DNA of 11,276 bases from CAZDSS01 sp964508185 (GCA_964508185.1 CAZDSS010000083.1:1-11276), one strand, 5' to 3'; shown: positions 1 to 6,873, counted from the first letter of the stretch. The notes: generated from the letters alone by a model not told the origin. Made by a program: numbers and translations.

Positions 1-1
1 C

Positions 2-2194
2 ATTCCGCCGCACAATCTGGGCGAGGTGATCGACGGCTGCCTCGCCTATATCGCCAATCCGGCAATCACCGCGGAAGAGCTCATGGAGCACATCCCGGGA
101 CCGGATTTCCCCACGGGCGGCATCATCCTCGGCCGCTCGGGCATCCGCTCGGCCTATCTCACGGGCCGCGGCTCCATCGTCATGCGCGGGCGCACCCAGA
201 TCGAGGAGCTGCGCAAGGACCGCATGGCCATCGTCATCACCGAGCTGCCGTACCAGGTGAACAAGGCGGCGATGATCGAGAAGATCGCCGAAACCGTCCG
301 CCTCAAGAAGATCGAAGGCATCGCGGACCTGCGCGATGAATCCGACCGCGACGGCGTCCGCGTGGTCGTGGAGCTGAAGCGCGACGCGGTGCCGGACGTG
401 GTGCTCAACCAGCTCTACCGCTTCACGCCGCTGCAGACCAGCTTCGGCGCCAATATGCTGGCGCTCCGCGGCGGGCGGCCGGAGACCCTCAATCTCCGCG
501 ACATCATCGAATCCTTCATCCGCTTCCGCGAGGAAGTGATCACCCGCCGCACCAAGTTCCGCCTCGCCAAGGCGCGGGACCGGGGCCATATCCTGGTGGG
601 TCTCGTCACCGCCGTCACCCATATCGACGAGGTGGTGGCGATCATCCGCAACGCCGCCAATCCCCAGGACGCCCGCGACAAGCTGCTGGCCCGGGCCTGG
701 GAGGCGGAGGAGATCGAGGGCTACATCACCCTCATCAGCGATCCGCGCGGCGAATACCGGGACGGGCGCTACCGGCTGTCGGAAGCCCAGGTCAAGGCGA
801 TCCTCGATCTGCGGCTCCATCGCCTGACCGCGCTCGGCCGCGACGAGATCGGCGAGGAACTGGAAAAGCTCGCCAGGGAAATCCAGGAATATCTCGAGAT
901 CCTGCAAAGCCGCGCGCGGCTTTACGAAGTGATGCGCGAGGAGCTTGCGGAGATCCGCTCGCTCTATCACACCCCCCGCCGCACGGAGATCACCGACGCC
1001 CTCGGCGATTTCGAGGACGAGGACCTGATCCAGCGCGAGGACATGGTGGTCACCGTGACCCATTCGGGCTACATCAAGCGCGTGCCCCTGTCCACCTATC
1101 GCGCCCAGCGCCGCGGCGGCAAGGGCCGCTCGGGCATGGCGACCCGGGACGAGGATTTCCTGAACGACGTCTTCGTCGCCTCCACCCACACGCCGGTGCT
1201 GTTCTTCACCAATATCGGGAAAGTCTACAAGCTCAAGGTGTGGAAGCTGCCGCTGGGCAATCCCCAGTCGCGGGGCAAGGCGCTCATCAACATGCTGCCG
1301 CTCGAGCAGGGCGAGACGGTCACCACCATCCTGCCGCTGCCCGAGGATGAAAGCAGCTGGGTGGATCTGGACGCCGTGTTCGCGACGTCCAAGGGCAACG
1401 TGCGCCGCAACGATCTGTCGGACTTCACCAACGTGATGTCCAACGGCAAGATCGCCATGAAGCTGAGCGAGGGCGACCGGCTGATCGGGGTCGCCACCTG
1501 CAATGCCGAGACCGACGACGTGCTGCTGGTCGCCCGCGGCGGCAAGTGCATCCGCTTCGCGGCGACGGACGTGCGCCGCTTCGCCGGCCGCATGTCCGAC
1601 GGCGTGCGCGGCATGACGCTGGCCGAGGGGGACGAGGTCGTGAGCATGTCCGTCCTGCGGCACGTGGATCTCACCATGGAGGAGCGGGACGCCTATCTCC
1701 GCCACAGCAATGCCCTGCGCCGCGGCGAGGCGGTGGGGGCGGCGCCCGAAGGCATGTCGCCCGAACGCTATGCGGAACTGGCCGAGCGGGAGCAGCTTCT
1801 GCTGTCCGTCACCGTCAACGGCTACGGCAAGCGCACCTCCGCCTATGAATATCGCGTCACCGGCCGCGGCGGGCAGGGCATCATCAATATCGAAACCTCG
1901 CCGCGCAATGGCGAGGTTGTCGGCACCTTCCCCGTGGAGGACGACGACCATATCATGATGGTGACCGATCGCGGGCGGCTGATCCGCGTGCCCGTGCACG
2001 ACATCCGCATCGCCGGCCGCCAGACCCAGGGGGTCACCCTGTTCAAGGTGGACGACGACGAGCATGTGGTGTCGCTCGCCCGTCTCAAGGAGGACGAGAA
2101 CGGCAACGGCAACGGCGAGGATGCCGAGAACGGCGACGGGGACGAGCCGCAGGATCCCGGGATGGATGCCGGGGATTCATCGGACGAGGCGTGA
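2..2194 (+). CDS. gyrA: DNA gyrase subunit A, 3' part (5' end outside window)
   Basis: GyrA is the breakage-reunion subunit of the A2B2 gyrase that introduces negative supercoils into DNA using ATP. The frame is open from base 2 and reads IPPHNLGEVIDG, a conserved stretch roughly 180 residues into the family, so the N-terminus with the catalytic tyrosine lies upstream of the window. The visible part covers the end of the breakage-reunion domain, the coiled-coil tower, and the C-terminal beta-pinwheel. The GyrA box QRRGGKG, encoded at 1106-1126, separates gyrase A from ParC, which lacks a canonical box. A charged insertion (about 1670-1795, including MSPERYAELAEREQ) interrupts the pinwheel, as I recall from alphaproteobacterial GyrA. 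The protein ends in a long acidic Asp/Glu/Gly/Asn tail, a common feature thought to regulate supercoiling. The GTG at 26 is an internal valine codon, not a start. Confidence 0.97.
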   Translation: MPPHNLGEVIDGCLAYIANPAITAEELMEHIPGPDFPTGGIILGRSGIRSAYLTGRGSIVMRGRTQIEELRKDRMAIVITELPYQVNKAAMIEKIAETVRLKKIEGIADLRDESDRDGVRVVVELKRDAVPDVVLNQLYRFTPLQTSFGANMLALRGGRPETLNLRDIIESFIRFREEVITRRTKFRLAKARDRGHILVGLVTAVTHIDEVVAIIRNAANPQDARDKLLARAWEAEEIEGYITLISDPRGEYRDGRYRLSEAQVKAILDLRLHRLTALGRDEIGEELEKLAREIQEYLEILQSRARLYEVMREELAEIRSLYHTPRRTEITDALGDFEDEDLIQREDMVVTVTHSGYIKRVPLSTYRAQRRGGKGRSGMATRDEDFLNDVFVASTHTPVLFFTNIGKVYKLKVWKLPLGNPQSRGKALINMLPLEQGETVTTILPLPEDESSWVDLDAVFATSKGNVRRNDLSDFTNVMSNGKIAMKLSEGDRLIGVATCNAETDDVLLVARGGKCIRFAATDVRRFAGRMSDGVRGMTLAEGDEVVSMSVLRHVDLTMEERDAYLRHSNALRRGEAVGAAPEGMSPERYAELAEREQLLLSVTVNGYGKRTSAYEYRVTGRGGQGIINIETSPRNGEVVGTFPVEDDDHIMMVTDRGRLIRVPVHDIRIAGRQTQGVTLFKVDDDEHVVSLARLKEDENGNGNGEDAENGDGDEPQDPGMDAGDSSDEA

Positions 2195-2215
2195 CGCCCG
2201 CCGCCCCGCCGGGCG
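2195..2215 (+). terminator. weak GC-rich hairpin after gyrA
   Basis: CGCCCG (2195-2200) pairs with CGGGCG (2210-2215) around a nine-base loop, starting directly after the gyrA stop codon. There is no T run, so if it acts at all it would be a weak or Rho-assisted terminator or an mRNA 3' end stabiliser. In such GC-rich DNA a six-pair stem can arise by chance. Confidence 0.25.
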
Positions 2216-2275
2216 CGGGTCGAGGTCGGGACCGCACAGCACGAGAGAGGCGATACAAGAGAGGGAGACCGGCGG

Positions 2276-2806
2276 GTGGCGGCAGAACGCGTGGGACTTT
2301 ATCCGGGGACATTCGACCCCATAACCCGGGGGCATGTGGACATCATCAAGCGGGCGGTGAAGATGGTGGACCGCCTGGTCCTGGGGGTTGCCACCAACCC
2401 CTCGAAGACGCCGCTTTTCACGCTGGATGAGCGCTGCGCCATGGTCGCAGAGGAAACGGCCCATATCGCGCGGGAGTCCGGCGTCATCATCGAGGTGAAG
2501 CCGTTCGAGATCCTGCTCATGCATTTCGCCGAGGAGGTGGGAGCCCATTTCATCATCCGGGGCCTTCGCGCCGTCTCCGACTTCGAATACGAGTTCCAGA
2601 TGGCGGGCATGAACCGCCGCCTGAACCCCGACATCGAGACCGTGTTCCTCATGGCGGAAGCGGAACTGCAGTCCATCGCCTCGCGTCTTGTGAAGGAGAT
2701 CGCATCCTTCGGCGGCGACATCACCAGCTTCGTGCCGCCGCGGGTCGCGGTCCAGCTGCGGGAGAAGATCGCGGCGCGGAACGCCGCGCGGGATGCCGCC
2801 CGTTAG
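2276..2806 (+). CDS. coaD: Pantetheine-phosphate adenylyltransferase (PPAT)
   Basis: CoaD transfers AMP from ATP to 4'-phosphopantetheine, giving dephospho-CoA and pyrophosphate, the penultimate step of coenzyme A synthesis in the cytoplasm. The 176-residue product is slightly longer than the usual 160-170. It has the nucleotidyltransferase GTFDP loop (residues 11-15), the TRGH version of the TxGH ATP-binding motif (17-20), the KTPLFTLDER segment (44-53), the IIRGLR motif (93-98), the FEYEFQMAGMNR helix (103-114) and SIASRLVKEIA (133-143). I chose the GTG start at 2276 because it places the first beta strand (RVGLYPGTFDP) at the normal distance and has a purine-rich GGGAG about eight bases upstream. 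It lies 81 bp after gyrA in the same direction, so it may be cotranscribed or have its own promoter. The sequence shows nothing unusual. Confidence 0.97.
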   Translation: MAAERVGLYPGTFDPITRGHVDIIKRAVKMVDRLVLGVATNPSKTPLFTLDERCAMVAEETAHIARESGVIIEVKPFEILLMHFAEEVGAHFIIRGLRAVSDFEYEFQMAGMNRRLNPDIETVFLMAEAELQSIASRLVKEIASFGGDITSFVPPRVAVQLREKIAARNAARDAAR

Positions 2807-2879
2807 GGGCTTTCATCCGCCTGCGGGCTCTGATAAGCATGCCGCGTTCGCTCACTCGTCAGCTGGAGGAGATGGGGAC

Positions 2880-3476
2880 ATGAAACAGCTCCTCAGGTCC
2901 ATACTGTTCATTTGCGCGTTTTTCATCGGAGGTCAGGCCATGGCGCAATCCATCACCATCCCTCAGGGCCTCGACCCCGAGAACACCATCATTCTCGAGC
3001 TGGAATACGGGCCCGTCATCATCGAAACCTATCCCGAGGACGCGCCCAAGCATGTGGCGCGCATCAAGGAACTGGTGCGTCAGGGCTTCTATGACGGCCT
3101 CACCTTCCATCGGGTGATCGAGGGCTTCATGGCCCAGACGGGCGATCCCAAGGGTGACGGCACCGGCGGATCGGGCCAGAATCTCGAAGCCGAGTTCAAT
3201 GACCGCATGCATCTGCGCGGCACCGTGTCCATGGCCCGCGCCAGCGATCCCGACAGCGCGGATTCCCAGTTCTTCATCTGCTTCCGCCCCGCCTTCAGCC
3301 TCGACGGCCAGTATACCGTCTGGGGCCGCGTGGTCTCGGGCATGCAGCACGTGGACAAGATCAAGCGCGGCGAAGGCCCTGCCTTCATCCGCAATGGCAA
3401 TCCCGACAAGATCGTCCGCATGCGGGTCGCCGCCGACGTGATCGGCCAGGGCGCGAACGCGGCTTCGGCGGAGTAA
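2880..3476 (+). CDS. Exported cyclophilin-type peptidyl-prolyl cis-trans isomerase
   Basis: Cyclophilins catalyse cis-trans isomerisation of Xaa-Pro bonds and assist protein folding. The start at 2880 is supported by GGAGGAG about nine bases upstream and by the signal peptide it creates: KQLLR, a hydrophobic stretch (residues 7-18), then a likely AMA/QS cleavage site after residue 22. The protein would therefore act in the periplasm, like PpiA. The 198-residue product has the cyclophilin core in order: FHRVI with the catalytic arginine (R78), GFMAQTGDP with the conserved F83 and Q86, GTGG (94-97), and HLRGTVSMARA to SQFFICF (111-135). SLDGQYTVWGRV (140-151) carries serine where human cyclophilin A has Trp121, a position linked to cyclosporin binding, so low drug sensitivity is expected. 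It lies 73 bp after coaD and 26 bp before queA, and this grouping with queA and tgt is one I associate with alphaproteobacteria. Confidence 0.95.
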   Translation: MKQLLRSILFICAFFIGGQAMAQSITIPQGLDPENTIILELEYGPVIIETYPEDAPKHVARIKELVRQGFYDGLTFHRVIEGFMAQTGDPKGDGTGGSGQNLEAEFNDRMHLRGTVSMARASDPDSADSQFFICFRPAFSLDGQYTVWGRVVSGMQHVDKIKRGEGPAFIRNGNPDKIVRMRVAADVIGQGANAASAE

Positions 3477-3502
3477 GCCGGCCGACCGGCACAATTGCGG
3501 CG

Positions 3503-4561
3503 ATGCGCGTTGATCTGTTCGATTTCGACCTGCCCAGGGAGTGCATCGCCCTTCGTCCGGTGAGCCCGAGGGACGCCGCGCGCATGCTGGTGGTGGCGCC
3601 CGACGGCTTGCAAGACCGCATCATGCGCGACCTGCCGGAGCATCTCCGCCCCGGCGACATCCTGGTCTTCAACGACACGCGCGTGATCCCCGCCCGGCTC
3701 GTGGGCGAGCGCGTGGGCGGTGGCGGCGGCCGCATCGAGGTGACGCTCCACCGCCTGATCGCGGACGATCCTTCCGGCGCCCGATGGGCGGCCTTCGCCC
3801 GCCCCGCCAAGAAGCTGAAGCCGGAGACCGTCCTCCGTTTCCCGGGCGGCCTTGAGGCCGTCGTCACGGCCAGGCATGAAGGCGGGGAGGTGAGTTTACG
3901 CTTCGATCGCGGCGGCACGGATTTGCGCGGCGCCCTGGACGCTGCCGGGATCATGCCGCTTCCGCCCTACATCGCCGCCCAGCGCCCGGTGGACGACCGG
4001 GACCAGCAGGATTACCAGACCCTGTTCGCATCCCGGGACGGCGCGGTGGCGGCGCCCACGGCCGGGCTGCACTTCACGCCGGAGCTCATGGCCGCCATCA
4101 GGGCGCGCGGGGTGGAGACGGTCGCCATTACCCTCCATGTGGGCGCGGGGACCTTCCTTCCCGTGAAGGCGGAGGATACGGCGGAACACAGGATGCATGC
4201 GGAATGGGGGGAAATCACCCCGACCGCGGCGGACCGTATCAACGGGGCGCGGGCTGCGGGCGGACGGGTCGTCGCCGTCGGCACCACGGCGCTCCGGCTT
4301 CTGGAAAGCGCGGCCGCTGATGACGGCACGGTCCGCCCCTTCGCGGCGGAGACGGACATCTTCATCACCCCCGGCTACCGCTTCCGCGTCGTCGATCTTC
4401 TGGTCACCAACTTTCACCTGCCGAAATCCACCCTGTTCATGCTGGTCTCGGCCTTCTCGGGGCTTGATCGCATGCGCGCCGCCTATGCCCATGCCATTGC
4501 GGCCGGGTACCGTTTCTATTCCTATGGCGACGGCAGCCTGCTTTATCGGATGACGGAATGA
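3503..4561 (+). CDS. queA: S-adenosylmethionine:tRNA ribosyltransferase-isomerase
   Basis: QueA moves the ribosyl part of S-adenosylmethionine onto 7-aminomethyl-7-deazaguanine in tRNA, forming epoxyqueuosine at wobble position 34 of GUN-anticodon tRNAs. The 352-residue length is normal for the family. Hallmark segments are present: the N-terminal LFDFDLPRECIALRPVSPRD (5-24), GDILVFNDTRVIPARL (51-66), PTAGLHF (185-191), TLHVGAGTFLPVK followed by EHRMHAE, the VGTTALRLLE segment, and TNFHLPKSTL (302-311), ending in FYSYGDGSLLY. The ATG at 3503 starts the family N-terminus exactly, although its ribosome binding site is weak. The stop codon overlaps the tgt start as ATGA, indicating translational coupling with the enzyme that acts one step earlier in the same pathway. 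Confidence 0.97.
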   Translation: MRVDLFDFDLPRECIALRPVSPRDAARMLVVAPDGLQDRIMRDLPEHLRPGDILVFNDTRVIPARLVGERVGGGGGRIEVTLHRLIADDPSGARWAAFARPAKKLKPETVLRFPGGLEAVVTARHEGGEVSLRFDRGGTDLRGALDAAGIMPLPPYIAAQRPVDDRDQQDYQTLFASRDGAVAAPTAGLHFTPELMAAIRARGVETVAITLHVGAGTFLPVKAEDTAEHRMHAEWGEITPTAADRINGARAAGGRVVAVGTTALRLLESAAADDGTVRPFAAETDIFITPGYRFRVVDLLVTNFHLPKSTLFMLVSAFSGLDRMRAAYAHAIAAGYRFYSYGDGSLLYRMTE

Positions 4562-5701
4562 CCAAGACCTTTGCCCTCGATGTCACCGCCCGCGACGGCC
4601 GCGCCCGCACCGGCGTCCTGCGCACGCCGCGGGGCGAGATCCGCACCCCCGCCTTCATGCCGGTGGGCACCGCCGCGACGGTCAAGGCCATGAAGCCCGA
4701 GGACGTGCGGGCGACGGGGGCCGNNNNNNNNNNTTGGCAATACCTATCACCTCATGCTGCGCCCGGGGGCGGAGCGGGTGGCGCGCCTTGGGGGCCTGCA
4801 CAGGTTCATGAACTGGAGCCGGTCGATCCTTACGGATTCCGGCGGGTTCCAGGTGATGTCTTTGGCCCAGCTTCGCACCATCGACGAGGACGGGGTGCGC
4901 TTCCGCTCCCATATCGACGGCACGGCGCATGTTCTGACACCCGAGCGCAGCATGGAGATCCAGCGGCTGCTGGGCTCCGACATCGTCATGGCCTTCGACG
5001 AATGCACGCCCTATCCCGCCGCCCATGAGACGGCGGCGGCCTCCATGCGGCTTTCCATGCGCTGGGCGGCGCGCTCGCGCAAGGCCTTCGACGATCTCGG
5101 CGGGCGCGAGGCGGGCTCGGCCCTCTTCGGCATCGTCCAGGGCGGAGTGTACCCGGATCTCCGGGCGGAATCCGCGGCGGCGCTCAAGGATATCGGCTTC
5201 GAAGGCTATGCGGTGGGCGGCCTTGCGGTCGGCGAGGGGCAGGAACTGATGTTCGAGGTTCTCGACCATACGGTGCCCCATCTCCCCGAAGACCGGCCGC
5301 GCTATCTCATGGGCGTCGGCAAGCCCGACGACATCGTGGGCGCCGTGCAGCGCGGCATCGACATGTTCGACTGCGTGCTGCCCACCCGCTCGGGGCGCAA
5401 CGCCCAGGCCTTCACCCGGCGCGGCACGGTCAATTTCAAGAACGCGCGCCATCTCGACGATCCGCGCCCGCTGGACGAGGACTGCCGCTGCAATCTCTGC
5501 CGCAACTACAGCCGTGCCTACATGGCCCATCTGGTGCGGGCGGGCGAGATCCTGGGGGCCATGCTGCTCACCGAGCACAATCTCACCTATTACCAGGACC
5601 TGATGGCGGGCCTCCGCGAGGCCATCGCCACAGGCCGGCTCGACGATTTCGTCGCCGCGTTCCATGCGCTCCGCGCCGAAGGGGACATTCCGCCTCCGTG
5701 A
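4558..5701 (+). CDS. tgt: tRNA-guanine transglycosylase, interrupted by an N run
   Basis: Bacterial Tgt exchanges guanine 34 of GUN-anticodon tRNAs (Asp, Asn, His, Tyr) for preQ1, the committing step of queuosine modification. The N-terminal part (4558-4723) ends in VRATGA and the downstream part resumes with GNTYHLMLRPG. The family sequence between these is normally DIIL, which needs nine missing bases rather than the ten N shown. With that correction the frame is continuous and the protein is about 380 residues, close to the family norm. On that numbering the first catalytic aspartate is D93 in LTDSGGFQVMS and the nucleophile is D271 in DMFDCVLPTR. The zinc ligands are C309, C311 and C314 in DCRCNLC, plus H340 in LLTEHN. 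These correspond to D102, D280, C318, C320, C323 and H349 of the Zymomonas enzyme. The frame break is therefore a placeholder artefact and not a pseudogene. Confidence 0.95.
4724..4733. other. assembly gap (10 N) inside tgt
   Basis: There are ten N in a row. Homology of the flanking TGT sequence predicts nine missing bases that encode the end of D, then I, I and the start of L, so the fixed-size N run shifts the frame by one. The same fixed size recurs at 5960-5969, which fits a scaffolding program inserting a standard filler. Confidence 0.95.
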
Positions 5702-5747
5702 ACGGCGCGCGGGCGCGAAATTCCCGGCATTTGCGGCGGATAAAAGG

Positions 5748-5776
5748 TTGACCCCGCCGGGGGCAGCGCATATCTT
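5748..5776 (+). promoter_or_regulatory. sigma70-type promoter of the tRNA-Lys gene
   Basis: TTGACC (5748-5753) and TATCTT (5771-5776) are separated by exactly 17 bp. Transcription would start near 5783, about 14 bp before the mature tRNA 5' end. The spacer is very GC-rich, as seen in stable RNA promoters. This gives the tRNA gene its own promoter rather than dependence on readthrough from tgt. Confidence 0.7.
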
Positions 5777-5796
5777 CCGCCCGTCCCACCAGATGG

Positions 5797-5872
5797 GAGC
5801 CCGTAGCTCAGCCGGTAGAGCATCTGACTTTTAATCAGAGGGTCCTGGGTTCGAGTCCCAGCGGGCTCACCA
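5797..5872 (+). tRNA. tRNA-Lys (anticodon UUU)
   Basis: The 76 bases fold as a full cloverleaf. The acceptor stem GAGCCCG (5797-5803) pairs with CGGGCTC (5862-5868), followed by discriminator A and an encoded CCA at 5870-5872. The D-arm contains TAGCTCAGCCGGTAGAGC. The anticodon loop CTTTTAA (5828-5834) carries TTT at 5830-5832, and the T stem-loop is CTGGG/TTCGAGT/CCCAG (5845-5861). UUU reads the lysine codons AAA and AAG. The 3' half, from the first base of the T stem to CCA, is duplicated at 5970-5997 at the edge of the mobile element, so this gene is the likely integration target. Confidence 0.97.
5845..5872 (+). repeat. attachment core, copy 1 (within intact tRNA-Lys)
   Basis: These 28 bases, from the first base of the T stem to the CCA end of tRNA-Lys, are identical to 5970-5997. 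Identity stops exactly at CCA on the 3' side. Duplication of a tRNA 3' end is the standard product of tyrosine-recombinase integration into a tRNA gene. Here the copy is followed by host sequence, as in an unoccupied attB. Confidence 0.8.
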
Positions 5873-5879
5873 CCCCTCC

Positions 5880-5900
5880 CGCCCGGGTCCGGACCGGGCG
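5880..5900. terminator. GC-rich hairpin between tRNA-Lys and a convergent gene
   Basis: CGCCCGG (5880-5886) pairs perfectly with CCGGGCG (5894-5900) around a seven-base loop. It lies eight bases after the tRNA CCA and ten bases before the stop codon of a minus-strand gene tail, a sensible place for a bidirectional terminator. There is no T run on either side, so efficiency is uncertain. Confidence 0.4.
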
Positions 5901-5909
5901 CGAACGCCT

Positions 5910-5959
5910 TCAGTCCGCATCCTCGACCACCGGCGTCTCGTAATAGGCGCGCAGCAGGT
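5910..5959 (-). CDS. C-terminal tail of an unidentified convergent host gene (partial)
   Basis: Read on the minus strand, this ends in LLRAYYETPVVEDAD followed by a TGA stop whose complement lies at 5910-5912. The codons are GC-rich like the host genes, and the end fits a convergent neighbour of the tRNA gene. The remainder is lost in the N run. Fifteen residues are too few to assign a family. It matters mainly because it shows that the DNA just after the tRNA is chromosomal and not prophage. Confidence 0.4.
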
Positions 5960-5969
5960 NNNNNNNNNN
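5960..5969. other. assembly gap (10 N) at the host/element boundary
   Basis: There are ten N between host-like sequence and a partial tRNA-Lys copy. The piece after the gap begins exactly inside sequence repeated from the tRNA gene, which is typical of a contig that broke at a repeat. The true distance and even the adjacency of the two sides are unproven. Confidence 0.95.
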
Positions 5970-5997
5970 CTGGGTTCGAGTCCCAGCGGGCTCACCA
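5970..5997 (+). repeat. attachment core, copy 2 (tRNA-Lys 3' fragment at the element edge)
   Basis: This is identical over 28 bases to the T arm and acceptor 3' strand of the tRNA-Lys gene (5845-5872). It is followed by lower-GC sequence with no similarity to what follows copy 1. The N run truncates it on the left, so the full core may be longer. It is best read as the attL or attR junction of the prophage. No integrase gene is visible next to it in this window. Confidence 0.75.
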
Positions 5998-6023
5998 AAT
6001 ATTCCTTTTAGAACCAAATGGTT

Positions 6024-6087
6024 GCCGGATTTCTGGTGTCCGGCGGACTGGTGTTTTTCTTGACTCGGGGCACCTTTGGGACACCAG
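6024..6087. repeat. cluster of short repeats next to the attachment core
   Basis: CTGGTGTCC (6033-6041) recurs as a perfect inverted copy GGACACCAG (6079-6087), and its first seven bases recur directly at 6048-6054, 15 bp after the first. GCCGGA (6024-6029) also pairs with TCCGGC (6039-6044). Short repeats of this sort 30-90 bp inside an element edge resemble arm-type integrase sites, although alternative roles such as an mRNA hairpin fit equally well. Confidence 0.35.
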
Positions 6088-6195
6088 CCAAGAATGTTGA
6101 CGAGGCTTTGTGATAGCTTGGCCCATGCGATCTGCTTGATTTTTGGGCGCTTGGAAGTGCCGAGTCTGAGAACATCCCACTAACTTCTTTTTAAC

Positions 6196-6246
6196 CAACC
6201 AGAACCATAAGGGCCGGGTGTAGCCCGTCCTCCTTCTTCCTGGTTG
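6196..6246. repeat. inverted repeat just before the methyltransferase remnant
   Basis: CAACCAG (6196-6202) pairs with CTGGTTG (6240-6246), and an inner CGGG/CCCG hairpin lies near 6215-6227. Together they could form a two-tier stem that ends three bases before the GTG of the methyltransferase remnant. Its role is unknown. Apart from this and the repeat cluster at 6024-6087, I see nothing convincing in 5998-6248. Confidence 0.3.
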
Positions 6247-6248
6247 TT

Positions 6249-6455
6249 GTGTTTCTGCGTTTTGGTGAACTGTTCTGTGGCGCCGGCGGCATGTCACTTG
6301 GCGTCAGTCAGGCCCGTTTGTGTGGGGAGGTGATCGTTTTGAGACATGAGGCGCAAGGTCCAAAAAAACGGGCCGACCCGCCGTCCCTTGAGTTTCTGCG
6401 GTTTCCGTGGCTATCGCTTCGAGAAAATCGCCGATGTCGGTTTGAGACAAAATGA
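6249..6455 (+). pseudogene. C5 cytosine DNA methyltransferase, N-terminal remnant
   Basis: The first 24 codons read as the start of a Dcm-type C5 cytosine methyltransferase. FGELFCGAGGMSLG (residues 5-18) is motif I, the S-adenosylmethionine-binding FxGxGG loop in its canonical form, followed by SQARL. After about 6320 the similarity stops. The rest of the 68-residue frame is basic and shows none of the later motifs: no PC catalytic loop, ENV or QRR. A working enzyme of this family needs roughly 300 or more residues, so this is a decayed or deleted gene. The GTG at 6249 is a convenient start, but the frame is open back to 6195 and no clear ribosome binding site marks either. The intact gene may have protected phage DNA from host restriction enzymes, or been an orphan methyltransferase as is common in phages. 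Confidence 0.65.
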
Positions 6456-6529
6456 GCGGCTTTGATCATTGTTGCTCAAAATTGGCGCAGCATTTGATAC
6501 CGAAATGATCAGATAATGAACAAGATTGC

Positions 6530-6640
6530 ACAGTTCGCAAGCCCAGGGAATCCGAGGCGCTCCGTCTTAATGGGCCGGCGGTTTGGAGATTTTTGTGGGT
6601 TACACTTATTTCGGGGAAGTGTAACCTAAGTGCGAACTGT
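6530..6640. repeat. nested inverted repeats
   Basis: An outer pair ACAGTTCGCA (6530-6539) and TGCGAACTGT (6631-6640) is a perfect 10-bp inverted repeat 91 bp apart. Inside it, GGTTACACTT (6598-6607) and AAGTGTAACC (6617-6626) form a second perfect 10-bp dyad with a nine-base loop. Two independent perfect 10-bp dyads in 110 bp are unlikely by chance. They may be operators, a structured RNA or a recombination or replication site. There is no T run after the inner hairpin, which argues against a simple terminator. Confidence 0.55.
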
Positions 6641-6661
6641 AACTGTTACCCTGCAATAGTT

Positions 6662-6693
6662 TTGAGATGTTCCCCATCTCTCTGATATATAAT
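6662..6693 (+). promoter_or_regulatory. candidate promoter with an internal operator dyad
   Basis: TTGAGA (6662-6667) lies 18 bp before TATATA (6686-6691), which has an extended TG at 6683-6684. A perfect TATAAT overlaps at 6688-6693. Between the two elements GAGATG (6664-6669) and CATCTC (6675-6680) form a perfect dyad with a five-base centre, placed where a repressor dimer would block RNA polymerase. It points right, towards the leader and the 188-residue gene. Confidence 0.5.
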
Positions 6694-6698
6694 CATTT

Positions 6699-6713
6699 TT
6701 AACGGGTCCGTTA
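6699..6713. promoter_or_regulatory. operator-like dyad TAACGG-GT-CCGTTA
   Basis: TAACGG (6700-6705) and CCGTTA (6708-6713) form a perfect dyad around GT, six bases after the TATAAT, where transcription would begin. TTAACGGG (6699-6706) is the reverse complement of CCCGTTAA, which occurs twice in front of the capsid gene at 8524-8531 and 8535-8542, so one regulator may see both regions. Confidence 0.4.
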
Positions 6714-6873
6714 CCGCGAAGATCTGTTTTTAAATTCTGACTTTACGGAAGCTTCTGTTGCGCATCCGGGCACCAGCAAGGACAGCGGCAATTCTCTTAA
6801 TAGTAGTTACGCCTCGCCTCCAAAATTAGGCGTGGTCATTGCTTTGGCAGGTGAAAGGGGTCGAAATCGGTCC

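Noticed and set aside
5992..6297. 101-codon frame on the minus strand
   Set aside because: It runs through the tRNA-derived repeat and antisense to the methyltransferase motif, has a basic low-complexity composition and resembles no family.
6346..6465. 39-codon frame (MRRKVQKNG...) overlapping the methyltransferase remnant
   Set aside because: It is short and basic, the possible GGGGAGG is too far upstream, and I find no recognisable motif.
6516..6629. 37-codon frame (MNKIAQF...) over the nested inverted repeats
   Set aside because: It has no clear ribosome binding site, and its C-terminal half is encoded by the inverted repeat, which better explains the sequence.
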